NCBI GenBank assembly: GCA_016169945.1 | Contig: JADLSH010000199.1 | Span: 3,620,501 to 3,684,500 of the forward strand | Direction of reading: 5' to 3' | DNA: 64,000 nucleotides | Origin: Trachythela sp. YZ-2020 | Lineage: Eukaryota; Cnidaria; Anthozoa; Malacalcyonacea; Clavulariidae | Shown here: positions 44,458-57,100 of the stretch, in pieces | How the letters are laid out: every line of letters begins with the position of its first letter | Numbering within the stretch: the stretch's first letter is position 1 | Program-made: the position numbers and the translations under genes | The notes under the pieces: model-generated | What the model saw: the letters and a program-made list of their open reading frames with translations, nothing else | What the model was told of the DNA's origin: nothing | Databases searched by the model: none

Positions 44458-46271
44458 AATTAAGTTTGTTCAATATATAAATTAACATAATCTATGTATG
44501 ACGTCACGGGGTTATAATTATAAAATACCATATAACTATATTTAGACAGGGTTATAACTTTAAAATACTGCAAAATCTTGTCAACATAAAACTTGTCCAA
44601 AACCAAAACAACTTTTCAGATAAAAAAGTAAATATGTATATAAATATGAGAATATGAAACGAGAAAGTCAAAGTATATACACTTATCAAGTTTGGTCGTG
44701 AAACTTATTAGCCTGTCAATGACATCATCATATATAAATAACATGGCCACAGATTGAAAAATTCTCCAGTTTTAAAAGTTCTTTCTTACTAAATGGATAA
44801 ACTCCTTAGTTTTCTCACCGATATGCACTTTAAGAACATACATAAGGAAAAAATACTTTTAGGGCTGTTCATAGACCTCCTGCTTCGATGCAAATTGCCC
44901 AACAGTCTTTTCTTTAAAATCACTATTAATTGAAATTCCAGTGAGTATGAAAGCAATGGAAAGGAACAATCCTAAAAATACCACATGCAAACATATATGG
45001 TAGATATAGATTGTAGTCAGTTGAACTCAAGGGGAAGAAAATGAAATTTAAGGTTTTCAAAGAACTATATATGCAATGCTGCAACAGAATATAAAAGAAT
45101 GCAATACATGACAATTAAAAGTCTTAACATATAGTAAATCACTATTTATAATTAATTATAGTAATTCCTATATAAATCATGACTCCTGTTTCACAAGGCA
45201 AGCTGAGCCATGAGTGAGTGAGTGAATGAAACCTTTTTAAACATTGAATTTCAACAAAAATACATTTTGCTTCCATACTGAATTATGTAGACTAACTATG
45301 GTGTATTACTATATTTACAAAAATCCTTTACATATTATTAATGATACTATTATACAATGGAAGTCCATTATATATTAAATTATTTAACCACCTACGTAAC
45401 GTAATTTACGTTGAATTTGAGTCACGAATATCCTCTTGCCCTTCTTTTCGAAGTAATAGAAAGCCTTTGTTTTCTGACATGAGTAAAATGAGGAATAGTT
45501 GCAATATGAAAAAAAAATGGGAAGAAATTGCTGAACGCGCATACCAATCGATTGAATACTACGTAATTGCTGTCTAATTGCGGTTCAAGTATATGCAACA
45601 AAACCCTTAAAAATTAGCATATCTAAAAAGAGAGTTCTTTGAAGCATTGCTGCACTAAAGAAGAGCTCTTACACGTAAATTATATAAGACGTCTCCTCTT
45701 GGCGTTGGTCGGGCTAATTCACTGGAAATTCTAAGACTAGTTTCTCACCAAGCTATTTAGCAAGAGTAAAGACTTATTCCAGATATTTAACTAACTACAG
45801 TGGACTATAGATTTCAAAGGTATGGGTTAAACTCCGTTTATATGAAGTAAACCAGGCATGTTAATGATCCATGAAATGTTGATTTTTCTCGTGTCATAAC
45901 TTTTTAAGAAAGATTGAATTTATACCTCAACTTGTCATTGAGTTCATAAGCTCAACTGGCAGAGTACCATGCGCAGACTAGCAATTTAGAGCTGACGGTT
46001 CAAGCCCAGTGGATAGGACTCAGAATTATTATAGTTATTTTGAAATTAGATCGGCGTATCCCCACTTTTATACGTTATCTTTTCAATGCAAAGAGGAGCA
46101 TTAGAAATTGATCTGCCTTTAAAACAATTGTGATGAACATTGAGGGTTTCTGTGTGTGCACTATAAAAACGGGTTGGTTAAAATAACCAATTATTACAGT
46201 GTTTTATGACGCGGTACATGGTGCATTGTCAACGTCAGATCTGTTGACAATATTGTTTAGGAGCAAGCCAA
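44458..46271. other. Gene-free stretch
   Basis: AT-rich, with no supported exon. Near 45955-46015 a weak tRNA-like phrase (agctcaactggcagagta ... cggttcaagccc) suggests an old SINE head. Confidence 0.35.
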
Positions 46272-46716
46272 TTAAGACTACGTTTACATTATATCGGACA
46301 GATTCTGGGACGTTTCAAAAATCTATCCAGATAGTGTAAACACCTAAGTTTTGTACCGTTGCAAAATGCTATTCGATATAGTGTAAACACGAGATAATTA
46401 TAACCCACATATCGAATATTAACTTTTCCTTAGTTCGTTCGTACAAAAAGCCAACAACCAAACTAAATGATAAAATACTATTATAACTGACGGCTATATC
46501 ATGATACTATAATAGTAAATATAATTGGAACTAGATCCGATATAATAACTTATCCCGATATGCAACGTACCACTTTGAGAAGTGGAGCGGAGCAATGTGT
46601 CTCCGTTGCAAACACCACTCCGAAAATAGTGTTCTTAATGTAAACGCGGAACGCATATCCGATGTGGTTCCCGCGTCGCTACGGAAAGCTATCCGATATA
46701 ATGTAACATAGCCTAA
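46272..46716. mobile_element. MITE with acattatatcgga tips
   Basis: Left ttaagactacgtttacatta then tatcggaca; right tatccgatataatgtaacat then agccta. Tagtgtaaacac occurs internally. About 445 bp, non-coding. Confidence 0.7.
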
Positions 46717-47285
46717 ACTATACATGCATCTCTCAATTCTATATATTTCCAACCGAATACAAGACAAAACATATATAGACCCCTTTACCTTGTGTCTATT
46801 TTGCCGATAAGTACCTTCCTAATATTAACATGTTTTGTGATTAGTCTTCTGAAACAAAAATGATCAGTGTTTATGACTCGTTCTTTAGAGAGACGATTTC
46901 TATAGTTTATTGTATTTTATTGTCATGCCAACCAATCACAAAGCTTGTTGATATAGGTACGTACCGACCCTATTTTGCTGGCAGGCAAATTCCGATTATA
47001 CCAAAGATTTCTCCTGCGTTCTCCATTGTGATTCAACAATGCCGATATAGGAAAAGAGGTCTAGCGTAGCTATAAGCATGGTTATGTTGTTAACTTCATG
47101 TGTGTCTTCTTAGTTTTAGAACATCTTCCTTTAACAAATATTTGGCTCTTAGATTGAATTATTAATCTTGTGTTATGTGCAAATGGATTTGAGTAACTAT
47201 GATTTAATTAACCCTGCATGCAGTCATATTTACTTTAAGCTATCATTGTTATTCTAATCTCTTTGTGATGTTTTTAACTTATCTA

Positions 47286-48195
47286 CAGGGTGTCCCAAAA
47301 AAAAGTGACACTACAGGTGTAATAAATTAACATTATATTAGGCAGAATGAGATCATACATTAGAATTTCAATGGTTGTGCAATAATTACATAATGCTGGG
47401 ATTAATATTGCCTAATGTACTATCAAAATAAGCACAATAAAGTAATTAAAACTTAAAATTAAACGAATTACGAAGCTAACAACAGAGCAAAGAGCATTGC
47501 AACAGAGCATACCCTGGGAAAACGTATTTTCAAATCCCAGAAGCGTAATTATTTGCACAGCCATTGAACTTAATGTATGATCTCGCACAAATTATGGTAT
47601 TAAAGTTTTTTTTTGATTTTTTGGATATAGAAATTATCTCATTGTTCTTAAACTGCTAAAAACGCGCGATTACACCTGGGAATTTAATGAAATTGTATTT
47701 ACAAGAATTTATTTTTTAAACGTTTCGCTTCGCCCAACATTTAACGTTTCGAGTTTAGCAAACCGATTAAACTAATAAACGGTTTGCGCTTTTTAAATTG
47801 CCACGTAACAACAATTGGATAATTACGCTTAGTTAAATTAATGTTTATTAACATCCCCATTTCTTCGGAGACAAAGAATGGTTCGCCTGGTATCTCGCGC
47901 TCTGTGAATTCCGCGCATTAGGCTTCCGCTCATCAGCGTTGAATTTCGATTATTGCACCGTGAGCGATCGCGGTATTAGGTAAATTTCGTTGCAACAAAT
48001 ACTCGTTGCTCTGTAGTCACTGAACCATTATTTTTACTCCAACTGGTCAAGGATTTACTCCTAATTTGATTTAGTATTATATGTAATTTTATTTTAAATT
48101 CCAGATTTGGAGTTTTATGCACTTCCAGGTATAGTGCTCAGGCATTCAAATGTGGTTTAGATACCTGCTCAGTCACTTTTTTTTGGGACACCCTG
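47286..48195. mobile_element. 910-bp non-autonomous Tc1/mariner-like element
   Basis: Inverted tips cagggtgtcccaaaaaaaag and cttttttttgggacaccctg are flanked by TA on both sides (47284-47285 and 48196-48197), the classical target of Tc1/mariner transposases. No transposase ORF remains. The interior is AT-rich. Confidence 0.8.
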
Positions 48196-48335
48196 TATAT
48201 GTATACAAACAACTGTATTCTCTGACGATTGGAAATTAGCCAAGGTCATGCACGTACGCCAATATAGCTGACTCTTCCATGCATGCACGTACGCCAATAG
48301 CATAGAGTAAATATTATATAGAGGGTTCACTCTCT

Positions 48336-48520
48336 TGGGAACCTTTGAATTTTTTGGGGTCGCGCATTACGCATGTTGGTCGCCATTTCTCGCCAGTCAA
48401 TTGCTTTTTCTGGCCAACAAGCACGCTGAACTGGCTGATCCGCCATTTCTCTGGCCAGTAAACTGCATATTTTTGCATAAAAAACCGAGGACACGTTGCA
48501 CCGCTGAATGGCCCTTCTGT
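48336..48520. repeat. Intact copy of the repeat that hosts the 34948 SINE
   Basis: Continuous version of 34805-34947 plus 35526-35580, without the SINE block, and so an empty-site reference within this window. Confidence 0.65.
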
Positions 48521-48580
48521 ATACATCTTTATTATGTGCCAATAGCACGCACGGCATGCACGTACGCCAATAGCTGACTG

Positions 48581-48752
48581 AAGGCTGATTTCCATTCAGT
48601 GCAAAATGTCGCGCGATCGACCTTTGCGATCGTTTTCTTTTGAATTATGAACCCTCGACTGGAACGGATCCGGTCGAGGGCTCATAATTCAAAAGAAAAC
48701 GATCGCAAAAGGTCGATCGCGCGACATTTTGCACTGAATGGAAATCAGCCTT
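48581..48752. repeat. Large near-perfect palindrome (about 80-bp arms, loop about 7 nt)
   Basis: Aaggctgatttccattcagt runs into tgtcgcgcgatcgacctttg and ctcgactgg, loops at aacggat, and is mirrored by ccggtcgagggctcataatt back to gaaatcagcctt. I see only one to three arm mismatches. Non-coding. Confidence 0.85.
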
Positions 48753-49026
48753 GAGGACGACTCAGCGCCAATAGACAAAGTCAAAGGTGATGCGAAAGAC
48801 ATGCATTAATGCCCAATGACAATGTCAGCAATTATAGACCAATTTTTGTTTTCGAGTGTTTTTTCTAAAGTCTTTGAGCGTATTGTTTTCGATCAGCTCT
48901 AATTTAAGCACGTTGTATGCACACAATTGAATGCAACAATATATTTACACTTAAACTTAAAGTGCCAGTCTGGAAAGAGCCTATCTAAGTTTAGCAAATT
49001 GCAGTTTTTGGTTTAAGAAATGTCGT

Positions 49027-49151
49027 AAATATAGCGCTGTGAAGTTTGTAAATTTTCTATATTTTTGTATTACGTGCGGAAAACGGTTACCGTTTTGCGT
49101 GCGTAATAACAAAAATATAGAAAATTTACCAACTTCGCAGGGCTATATTTT
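49027..49151. repeat. Hairpin with about 55-bp arms
   Basis: Gtaaattttctatatttttg on the left pairs with caaaaatatagaaaatttac on the right. Acgtgcggaaaacggt / accgttttgcgtgcgt form the top. A few mismatches. Confidence 0.75.
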
Positions 49152-49350
49152 CCACATTTTCCAACATTTCACAACCAAACTTTGAAAATTTAGGAGGATA
49201 ATTTTCCAGATTGTATACAATTCTAATTCAAAAGTTAATGTTTAATATAATGTCTTGAATGTCGTCATGTCGAAAATCCATCTATCTAATTTTGCGTTGA
49301 GCCATTGCCACTGTAAACACGAAGTATTCACTTGTGTCGTTAATACTGCA

Positions 49351-49474
49351 GGGACTCGTAAAACTTGTCAAGGAAATATTGATCGAAAAAATCTTGTTTG
49401 TCGTACACACGAACAAGTTGAACTCGACAAGAAACTTGTCAAGGAAAACTTGCTCGTCTGTATACGGGGCTTTA
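49351..49474. mobile_element. MITE, gacgagcaagttttccttg family, copy 2 (partial)
   Basis: It carries the right tip aaacttgctcgtctgtatac then ggggcttta and internal cgtacacacgaacaagttg. The left tip is missing. Confidence 0.65.
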
Positions 49475-52204
49475 ATAATGAAACATCATTTCGAACTATT
49501 ATGACGTTTCCCGTTTCTCGATATCTTGTTCTCGTTTTCGAATTTTGGGATAAAAATGGAGTTAAAAAGTGTTAGAAGGGATAAAAAAGAGCCAGAGTTC
49601 TGTCTATGTAACTTACAAATATATATAATTATATACCATTTTCTATATATATATTTTGCATGTTCTATACTATAGTATAGTGTATTATCGCCTTTCGGTA
49701 GCTCGGTCAGTGAAGAGAGTTGGGAATTCCACTTCTTTGTTGCAACTATATAAGGCAAAGCTCAAGTACTGGCTCGTCTTAAATCTAATATAATAATCAG
49801 TATTTATTATTTAAACTAATTTAGTAATTAAATGGAATCTTGAAGTCATGAAGAAGTTTTGAATTGTGTGCATTTTGTGGAGCCGCGATTAGGTTGCTAG
49901 TATTCTATATTCAATAACACACTCATTCATAGTCAGTTAAAATAAGGTATGGAAGTAAATATTGCTGATCAGCATAGTCGAAGACAAGCTGGAAAAGCTT
50001 GGGTTGTACGGCGCGACAGCCTGAGTACGACCCACGCAAAGGGGTGGGTTTCTGGGTGGGCCGTACTTATATAATTTATAAAGTATTAAAATTTCAGGTA
50101 AAATTATAGTTTGATAGTCAGGTCCCCAATATATAGTGTCATGCAGCTACTCCAACATAACAATAGACATCCGCTCAATACTTAGTGATGGTACGTGTCT
50201 AAAATTGGTCAAACAAAGGTCGTTTTTAAAATTATGTGACATTTATATCGTTTGGTATATTGTACCGGTCAAGGAAGTGGCTTTGTGTCAACGAACAAGC
50301 TCTCCTGAGTGGCATGACCCAATTTGGCAAATATATAAACATTACATGGGTTCTTAAATACATACATACATACATTCATTATTCAGCTCACTCCCAGTTG
50401 GGGCTTTTCAGTGACCGATTACATCCAGTATCTCGCTTACTTATGTTATGTACGTAGCCTACATTATCTATTTTTACAACAATTGTGATATTACTTTCCT
50501 AATCTGTATATCCTAACCCACCCAGTCAACTTTCCCTGTGGGAGGAAACCGGAGTGCCCGGAGAAAACCCACGACTTTCGGCAGAGCGTTCACTTAACTT
50601 ATGTGATGAGCATATAGTCCTCAGCGAGAATCGAACTCAAGACTCAGAGGTGAAAGACGCTTGCTCTGACGACTGCGCCATAGAACGTGCATGGGCATTG
50701 AACTATATTAAGTGGCTCGTTTAGTGAAGTAACTGTATTTATTTATACAGTGTTATACTAAAGAAGCAGCAATCCTTAACTTTTACTAAACTAAGATTTA
50801 AAAGGTAAGTGTATTTATAATGAATATGAATTATGGCTATTAAAAAACTGTCTTTCTATAGTGGTCCAATAAGAGCCGTCTCCTAATTGGTCTATATAGT
50901 GTTACAAGAGAAGGAAACAGAATTATATGGAGAAAATCTGAGGATTTTGGTTGAATGAAATTGGAAGCTCACTAAGTGACCGGCAGGTTGAATTTTGACC
51001 GGCAGTCAGATTGTTGTCTGCAATCGGACATCGATAGTGACGAAGAAGAAAGCGAGCAAGAGGTGGATGAACATGACTCCGATTAAACTTTCCGCAGTAC
51101 TAACTATAGCTTAACTTTGTCTGTTATGCACACTTATTACTTATAGTATATTTACATTATATATCTGAACAGTTTGTTTTGTACAAGTATACATTACATT
51201 AACCAATATTTTTCACGTTTTACACTTTATATTTCAACCTAAGGAGATGAAAGTATGAAAATAAATATTGAGAAACGTGTCTGTTAGTCAGACAACCTTA
51301 AAATGTAGTGATTTAATATGAGAAAGAGTACATCATACTGACATAGTTGTACCGTATCTTTTATCTCTGAAATGGCATTTCAGAGCTAAAAATTTCGAAA
51401 AAGGCCTTCCCCCCGACCCTCCTAGCTTGATGGTCGTCCGGACCATGCTGGACCTTCGGGCCAGATTCTCCGAGTCATCAATAATATTTTCCACAATTTC
51501 ACCTCAGTCACGTAGCCCCTAAATCATGTGCTTACTGTCTACTGGACCTCTAGGAAGAACAGCTTAGCCTAAGAACTGATAGAGCTATCCGGTAACACAT
51601 TTGCAGGGCAGGGGATGGTTGTATCAGTAGCGTAGGAACCGGGAGGGCACAGTGGGCACGTCTTCAAAGTGCCATTTTCTCCAGCTAAAACAATGGAAAA
51701 AGTGCCCTTTTCTAATAGAAGAGGTGCCCTTAAGACAAAGTGCCCCCCCAACTTGAAGTTGCTTCCTACGCCTATGGGTTGTATATACAAAAGTCTTAAC
51801 TACATTTTAACTGCCCGTTTTGTAGTAAAATATTTACTTTATTAGGCTCGGTCCAGCCGGTAAGTGTCGGACACGAATAGGGGTCCTCCCCCACACACTC
51901 ATAGGGAAGGGAACGGCTGGACCAAGCCTACTCTAAAATATGCAATTCTGATTGCTTAACCTTCGCACTAACTATAATTAAGTTCAACTATTTTTTAATA
52001 CAACCGGCCCAGTACGCAAACCTGTAGCGTTGTTATTAGTTAACGAGTTTCAAACGAGTTGTTGATCTATCTTGAAACCTCCCTAAAGAACATTTTAATG
52101 AAAACACATTTCCGATGCCGGCGATGGTAGGATTATCAACCGTGGGAAGAAATTAAATGAAATTAAATATTGCAATTACTGCCGCATATGGCCTATTACA
52201 ATTA
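49475..52204. other. Gene-free stretch with a SINE and a small foldback
   Basis: At 50515-50690 lies a reverse-oriented copy of the SINE seen at 10062 (gaggaaaccggagtgcccgg ... gagaatcgaactc ... gactgcgcca). At 51843-51930 a foldback pairs taggctcggtccagccg with cggctggaccaagccta. An acidic open frame at 51000-51087 is discussed among rejected items. No supported gene. Confidence 0.45.
50515..50690 (-). repeat. tRNA-derived SINE, copy 2 (reverse)
   Basis: The complement of gagcaagcgtctttcacctc and gagttcgattctcg, with the body phrase ctccgggcactccggtttcc, matches the copy at 10062-10290. Confidence 0.7.
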
Positions 52205-52520
52205 CAATTACATGTTATATAATGTACTTCTTTCGGTGAGATTATCTAGAGCTTTCGAATTTGAGTTCTTGACTTGATAAAGAAAGACTCACTAGCGCCG
52301 TAGCGGTAATTTTTGTTAAATCTATTGAGAAATTTTAAATGAAACAATCATTAAATTAGATATTACAACTACACATATGACCGTTATACAATGTACCTCT
52401 TTATGGATGTGTTTATTTTGAATTGCTTTCGTATTTGAGTTCATCATAGAGGACGAGGCACTATATAGCGCCAATAGCGGTAACTTTTGTTAAATCTATT
52501 GAGAACTTTTAAATACAACA
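52205..52520. repeat. Two diverged direct repeats of about 140 bp
   Basis: Units at 52205-52345 and 52380-52517 share ttatacaatgtac-tcttt, tttcg-atttgagttc, agcggtaa-ttttgttaaa and tctattgagaa-ttttaaat. Separately, 52040-52120 resembles 53145-53240 (taacgagtt, gatctacctt, acattttgatgaaaac). Confidence 0.6.
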
Positions 52521-52741
52521 CTCGTTAAAACAATTACATGTTGGCTGCCTCGACCTTGTCGTGTGTACTCAAGCACATTCGGGAAGTGTCGTATAAAAGC
52601 ACCATTTGACTATTTTACCTTTCCTTGTTTTCGTCGACAAGTTAAATAAAGTTGTTCTTCATGCGAGTGACTAAAAAATACAAGGTACTTATGCAGGACG
52701 TAATGACCCTTGTAAGGTAAACCTCTTCTCTATAAACTATA

Positions 52742-52945
52742 CACCCGTAAAAATCTCACATGTTGTCAACAAGACGTGTTCGCAACAAACGTAATTCTAG
52801 CAAGCTTTAATTGTCAACAAGTTGTAACATTTTATCAAGTTGTTACAAGGTTCGGTCACTCACAACTTGTTGACAAGTTGTTGAATTGTTTAAACAACTC
52901 AACAAGTCTGTCGAGTCAACAACCTTGTGGCGAGTTGTCAAGAGA
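52742..52945 (+). repeat. caacaagttgt-rich element, copy 7 (truncated)
   Basis: It starts acacccgtaaaaatctcaca and stops near ttgtcaagag, so the distal third is missing. It is the most diverged copy seen. Confidence 0.72.
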
Positions 52946-54100
52946 TTGACGGGTTCCTATTTGACAACTAGTCCCAGCGGACCTTTTCCGTGTTAGCAGA
53001 TGATATACAGTTAATCAGGAAATTTGAAAAATATTACTTGTGATACAAAATTAATAGAGCTATCTTGTATATATAAAATGAAGTTCGTTCATTTTAGCCT
53101 GTTGCGGAACACATTTGTCAGTATACGGCCACCTTGTAGACGTAGTTATTAATTAACGAGTTGCCGATCTACCTTCAACTTCCCGTACTAATAGCAATGA
53201 AAGAACATTTTGATGAAAACTTATTTCCGACGGCAGCGATGGCACGGCCATTTTGCGTGGGAAATGCGCGAAAATTAAAACCGACACTCGAGAGAAAGTG
53301 ACCACACAAAGCGAAATCACTTTGCTTTTCCTGTTATTTTTACTGAAACAAAGAATGGAGCTTCCAATCACTGGATCAATGCTAAATATAGCGCTATTGT
53401 TATGCTAACTGTATACAAAGAGTTCAGTTTACATCGTACAAGAGTTCCATAGGCATAGACGTGGTCGTCGACGTTTTTCAAAAATAACTTTGTTCAACAA
53501 GTTTGTTTTGCCGCCGTCCTTACATTGCCGTCCTCCGTGTTTAGACATCTTCTTAGACATATTTGCCGACTTAACATGGAATCAGCACTGAAATAACCAC
53601 AAATAGCGGAAGTGGGCGATTAATAATCCTGTTATTTCAACTCCACTCTTTCCGTTGTAGCTCTTTGAGATGGGACAAAAAAGGCCTTATCACCACATTC
53701 AATTTTAGGGAACTAAATGTGAAGAATAGGCGATTAATGAATAATGATGCTTTTATTTCGTACAATCGATAGTTTGGGTATTTTATTTTACTCCCCCACT
53801 CTTTCCGTTTTAGCCCTTTGAGATTGGTATAAATAACAGCTCGTTTACATGCGTCTTTATATAAACACATAACCCTCGGAGTTGACGAGCTCGACAAGGC
53901 GAAAATTCAGCATAATTTTAGGTGGGCTGACATAAAGGTTTGCGAAATTGGTATAATAAATCTATGCAAGATGGCCACAAACATGGGGACAGAATTATAT
54001 ATTTTACATTATTTGCAAGAAACAAGTTTTGAGATGTTTTTTTCCTCCTTTTTGTAGCCAGGGTAAGAAAGTTTGAAGGAATATAGAATTCGACGACATC
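52946..54100. other. Upstream region of the SOD-repeat gene
   Basis: It includes two related phrases ccactctttccgttgtagct (53643) and ccactctttccgttttagcc (53795). The promoter should lie near 54000, but no clear core motif is seen. Confidence 0.35.
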
Positions 54101-57100
54101 ATGCATTCATTTCAAGAGTGTACAGCCATTGTTATTCTGGGTAAGTTTGTATTATATTTGTGATTTGATCTGACAGTCTTATATATTTTTCTATATCATG
54201 ACTAGTACACAGTATGTTAACGCGTTTTTACCCATCCCTGAGTTAGGCATGAGATAGAATTGGTTAGATTATTCAGAGGTACAGGTGTATGTACCACAGA
54301 ATACCACGGTACCACAGAATACCAGTCTTATTTATTGATCTTATAAAATTTAGAGGAAACATACTATATTCTTTATTTTTGTGAATATATACATTAGTTT
54401 TAGTTTTAATTGACATATAAAAAACAAAAAATGAATATTTTTGATACTATATTTTTGATACTTTTTTCCCGCATAATGCCTGTAAAATTCGAAAGTATAA
54501 AAATAAGTTTGCAAACCAGTATAATTTATGTTGATCACTCCTTTTTCTATGCAACACAACATTACTATACAGGCATCACACCGGGGAATCAATTTTACCA
54601 TTGAAAAACTGAATTCTTCAAAATTATTGATAAACCTGGTATTCTTTGGTTACACCACTGGTATGCTGTACTGATTTTAGTATTTACCTTTCACTAAATT
54701 AAGTTAGCAATATCCTACAGTATTATCACACAACATGACACACCAAATCCTGGTACAATTTGATAAACCATTGCTTGCTTATGTCTGCATTGGTATTCTG
54801 TGGTACATTAGAGTTTGTTCCACAGAATGTTCAATTAAAAAAAATATTTAAGTCTATGAAATCTAGCCCCAAAACCCCCAGGAAGAAAAAATATATCGAT
54901 AAACTACACTAAAAAATATTAAGAAGCCACATTATATATATTTGACAAAAGATATGGAACATGTAAATTTTTGTGGTATTCTGTGGTACATACACCTGTA
55001 GTACATATTCTTGGATGTGGCCGGGTTACCCTGAAGTGCTCAGATGTTGTGCATGACTCGCTACCAGTACATGTTTTGTAATATGGGTTACCCTAAAGTG
55101 ATCTGATGTTGTATAGAACTCACTGCTGCGATAGGCCTGGTTAGATTAAGCAAGGGTGGTAGTCTAGTGTTGTTTTAGTATGGTGATTTGAATTTAGTTT
55201 TAGTTTAGTTTTAGTTTGCAACAGGAATTTCATTTTAGTTCTAGTTTAGTTCTAGTTTGAAACAGGAAATTCATTTTAGTTTTAGTTTAGTTCTAGTTTG
55301 AAAGAGAAATTTCATTTTAGTTTTAGTTTAGTTCTAGTTTGAAAGCGAAATTTCATTTTAATTTTAGTTCCAGTGAACTGTGTTTTTTTGTTTTGTTTTG
55401 GTTAAGTTCTAGTTTAAGCCAACAACTACTGTAGTTTTAGTTTTCTATGGTTCAAATTCAGTATGTATTGTACACAAATGCTCGTGTGAGGGAAAGGCAT
55501 CAGAAATTTTATATTTGAGATTCAAAATTCCTAAATTGGAAATTGCAATTAATGGTGGGAAGCGACGGCTACAGTTTATGATCGTACACGAATATTTCCG
55601 AAGTACGTCATCTCAAAAATTTCAAAAATAATTCATACATAAGAAATAATCTGTTGAATAAATTCGAGTTTTAGTCCCAGTTATAAATATTTAGTTTCTG
55701 TTTAGTTTTAGTTCTCAGCTGAATAATTTTAGTCTTGTTTAGTTTTAGTTGTTGATGTTGATTTTGCTTTAGTTCAAGTTTTGTTTTAGTATTTATCTCT
55801 AAAATTGCTTTAGTTCTAGTTTAGTTTTCAGTTGACTAATTTATTTAGGCATGACTAAAATAGGGTTTTAGTTTTAGTTCTAGACTTCTAGTTGACTAAA
55901 ACAACACTAGGTGGTACAGCTTTTCTTGAATGTGGGTTACCATAAATGATCTCACCAGATGTTATACATGCAGATTCACTAATATAATACTTGTTCTTTG
56001 ATGTGGGTGACCCTAAATGATCTAATATTGTACAGAACTCACTGCTGAGATAAACTTGGTTACATTATGCAGTGTAGTATATGTGGTTTAGCCTAAATGA
56101 TCTAGTCGGTTGTACATAACTCGCTACAAGTACATGTTCTTAATAATGGGTTACCCTAAAGTGATTTGATGTTGTATAGAACTCATTGCTGAGATAGGCA
56201 TGGTTAGATTATGCCAGGGCACAGGGTGCAGAGGAGTCAATTTCGATTAGAAAAATAACCTATTACCTTGTTGATTATAATCTTTGATAGCAGAGTACGA
56301 TAAAATTCCAATACATTCAGTAAACATGTCTTAAAGTCGTGAAAATCAACAAAAAAAACCCAAAATAATAAAAAATATTTCTAAAATGAAGTAACATGAA
56401 GTACGATTTACCATTTCGACGACAAGTGTATATTTTATGTGTTTTTATATAGGCCTGCTCTGGGACGGTAACTCGCCTTAACTCGCCGCGAGATAATGCG
56501 AGTTAAGGCGATTTAAGGCGATTTAAGGAAAAATTGCGACTTTAAGCAATGCGAGTTAAGGCGATTTAAGGCGATTTAAGGCGATTTAAGGCGATTTAAG
56601 GCGATATTGCGAGTTAAGGCGAGTTAAGGCGATTTAAGGCGATTTAAGGAAAATTGGGACTTTTAACCGATGCGATTTAAGGCGATTTAAGGCGATTTAA
56701 GGCGAGTTAAGGCGAGTTGAGTTCCCAGAGCAGGCCTTTATATGATAATATGGATTATATTTCACTAATTTTGTAACGACTATCAAAGATTATAATCAAC
56801 AAGGTAATGGGTTATTTTTCTAATCGAAATTGACTCCTCTGCACCCTGTGGTCAGGGTAGCACATGTTCCTGAATATGGATTTTCCTAAAGTGATCTGAC
56901 GTACAGATGAACTCGCTACTAGTACATGTTCTTGAAAATAAGTTACCCTAAAGAGATCTGACGTTGTACAGAACTCACTTCGGAGTGCGCATCGGGTGGT
57001 ACTTGTTTTGAATGTAGATTATTCCCTAACTTATTGATCTGATATTGTACAAGACTGGCATCTAGTTCATGTTCTTTATACTCACTACTATATAGCACAT

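Noticed and set aside
49255..49575. 106-codon open frame
   Set aside because: It runs through a MITE copy; the codons derive from the cttgtcaagg repeats.
51000..51087. Acidic open frame ending SDEEESEQEVDEHDSD before a stop
   Set aside because: It resembles the tail of a gene, but no upstream exon, acceptor or homology could be supported; too short to call.
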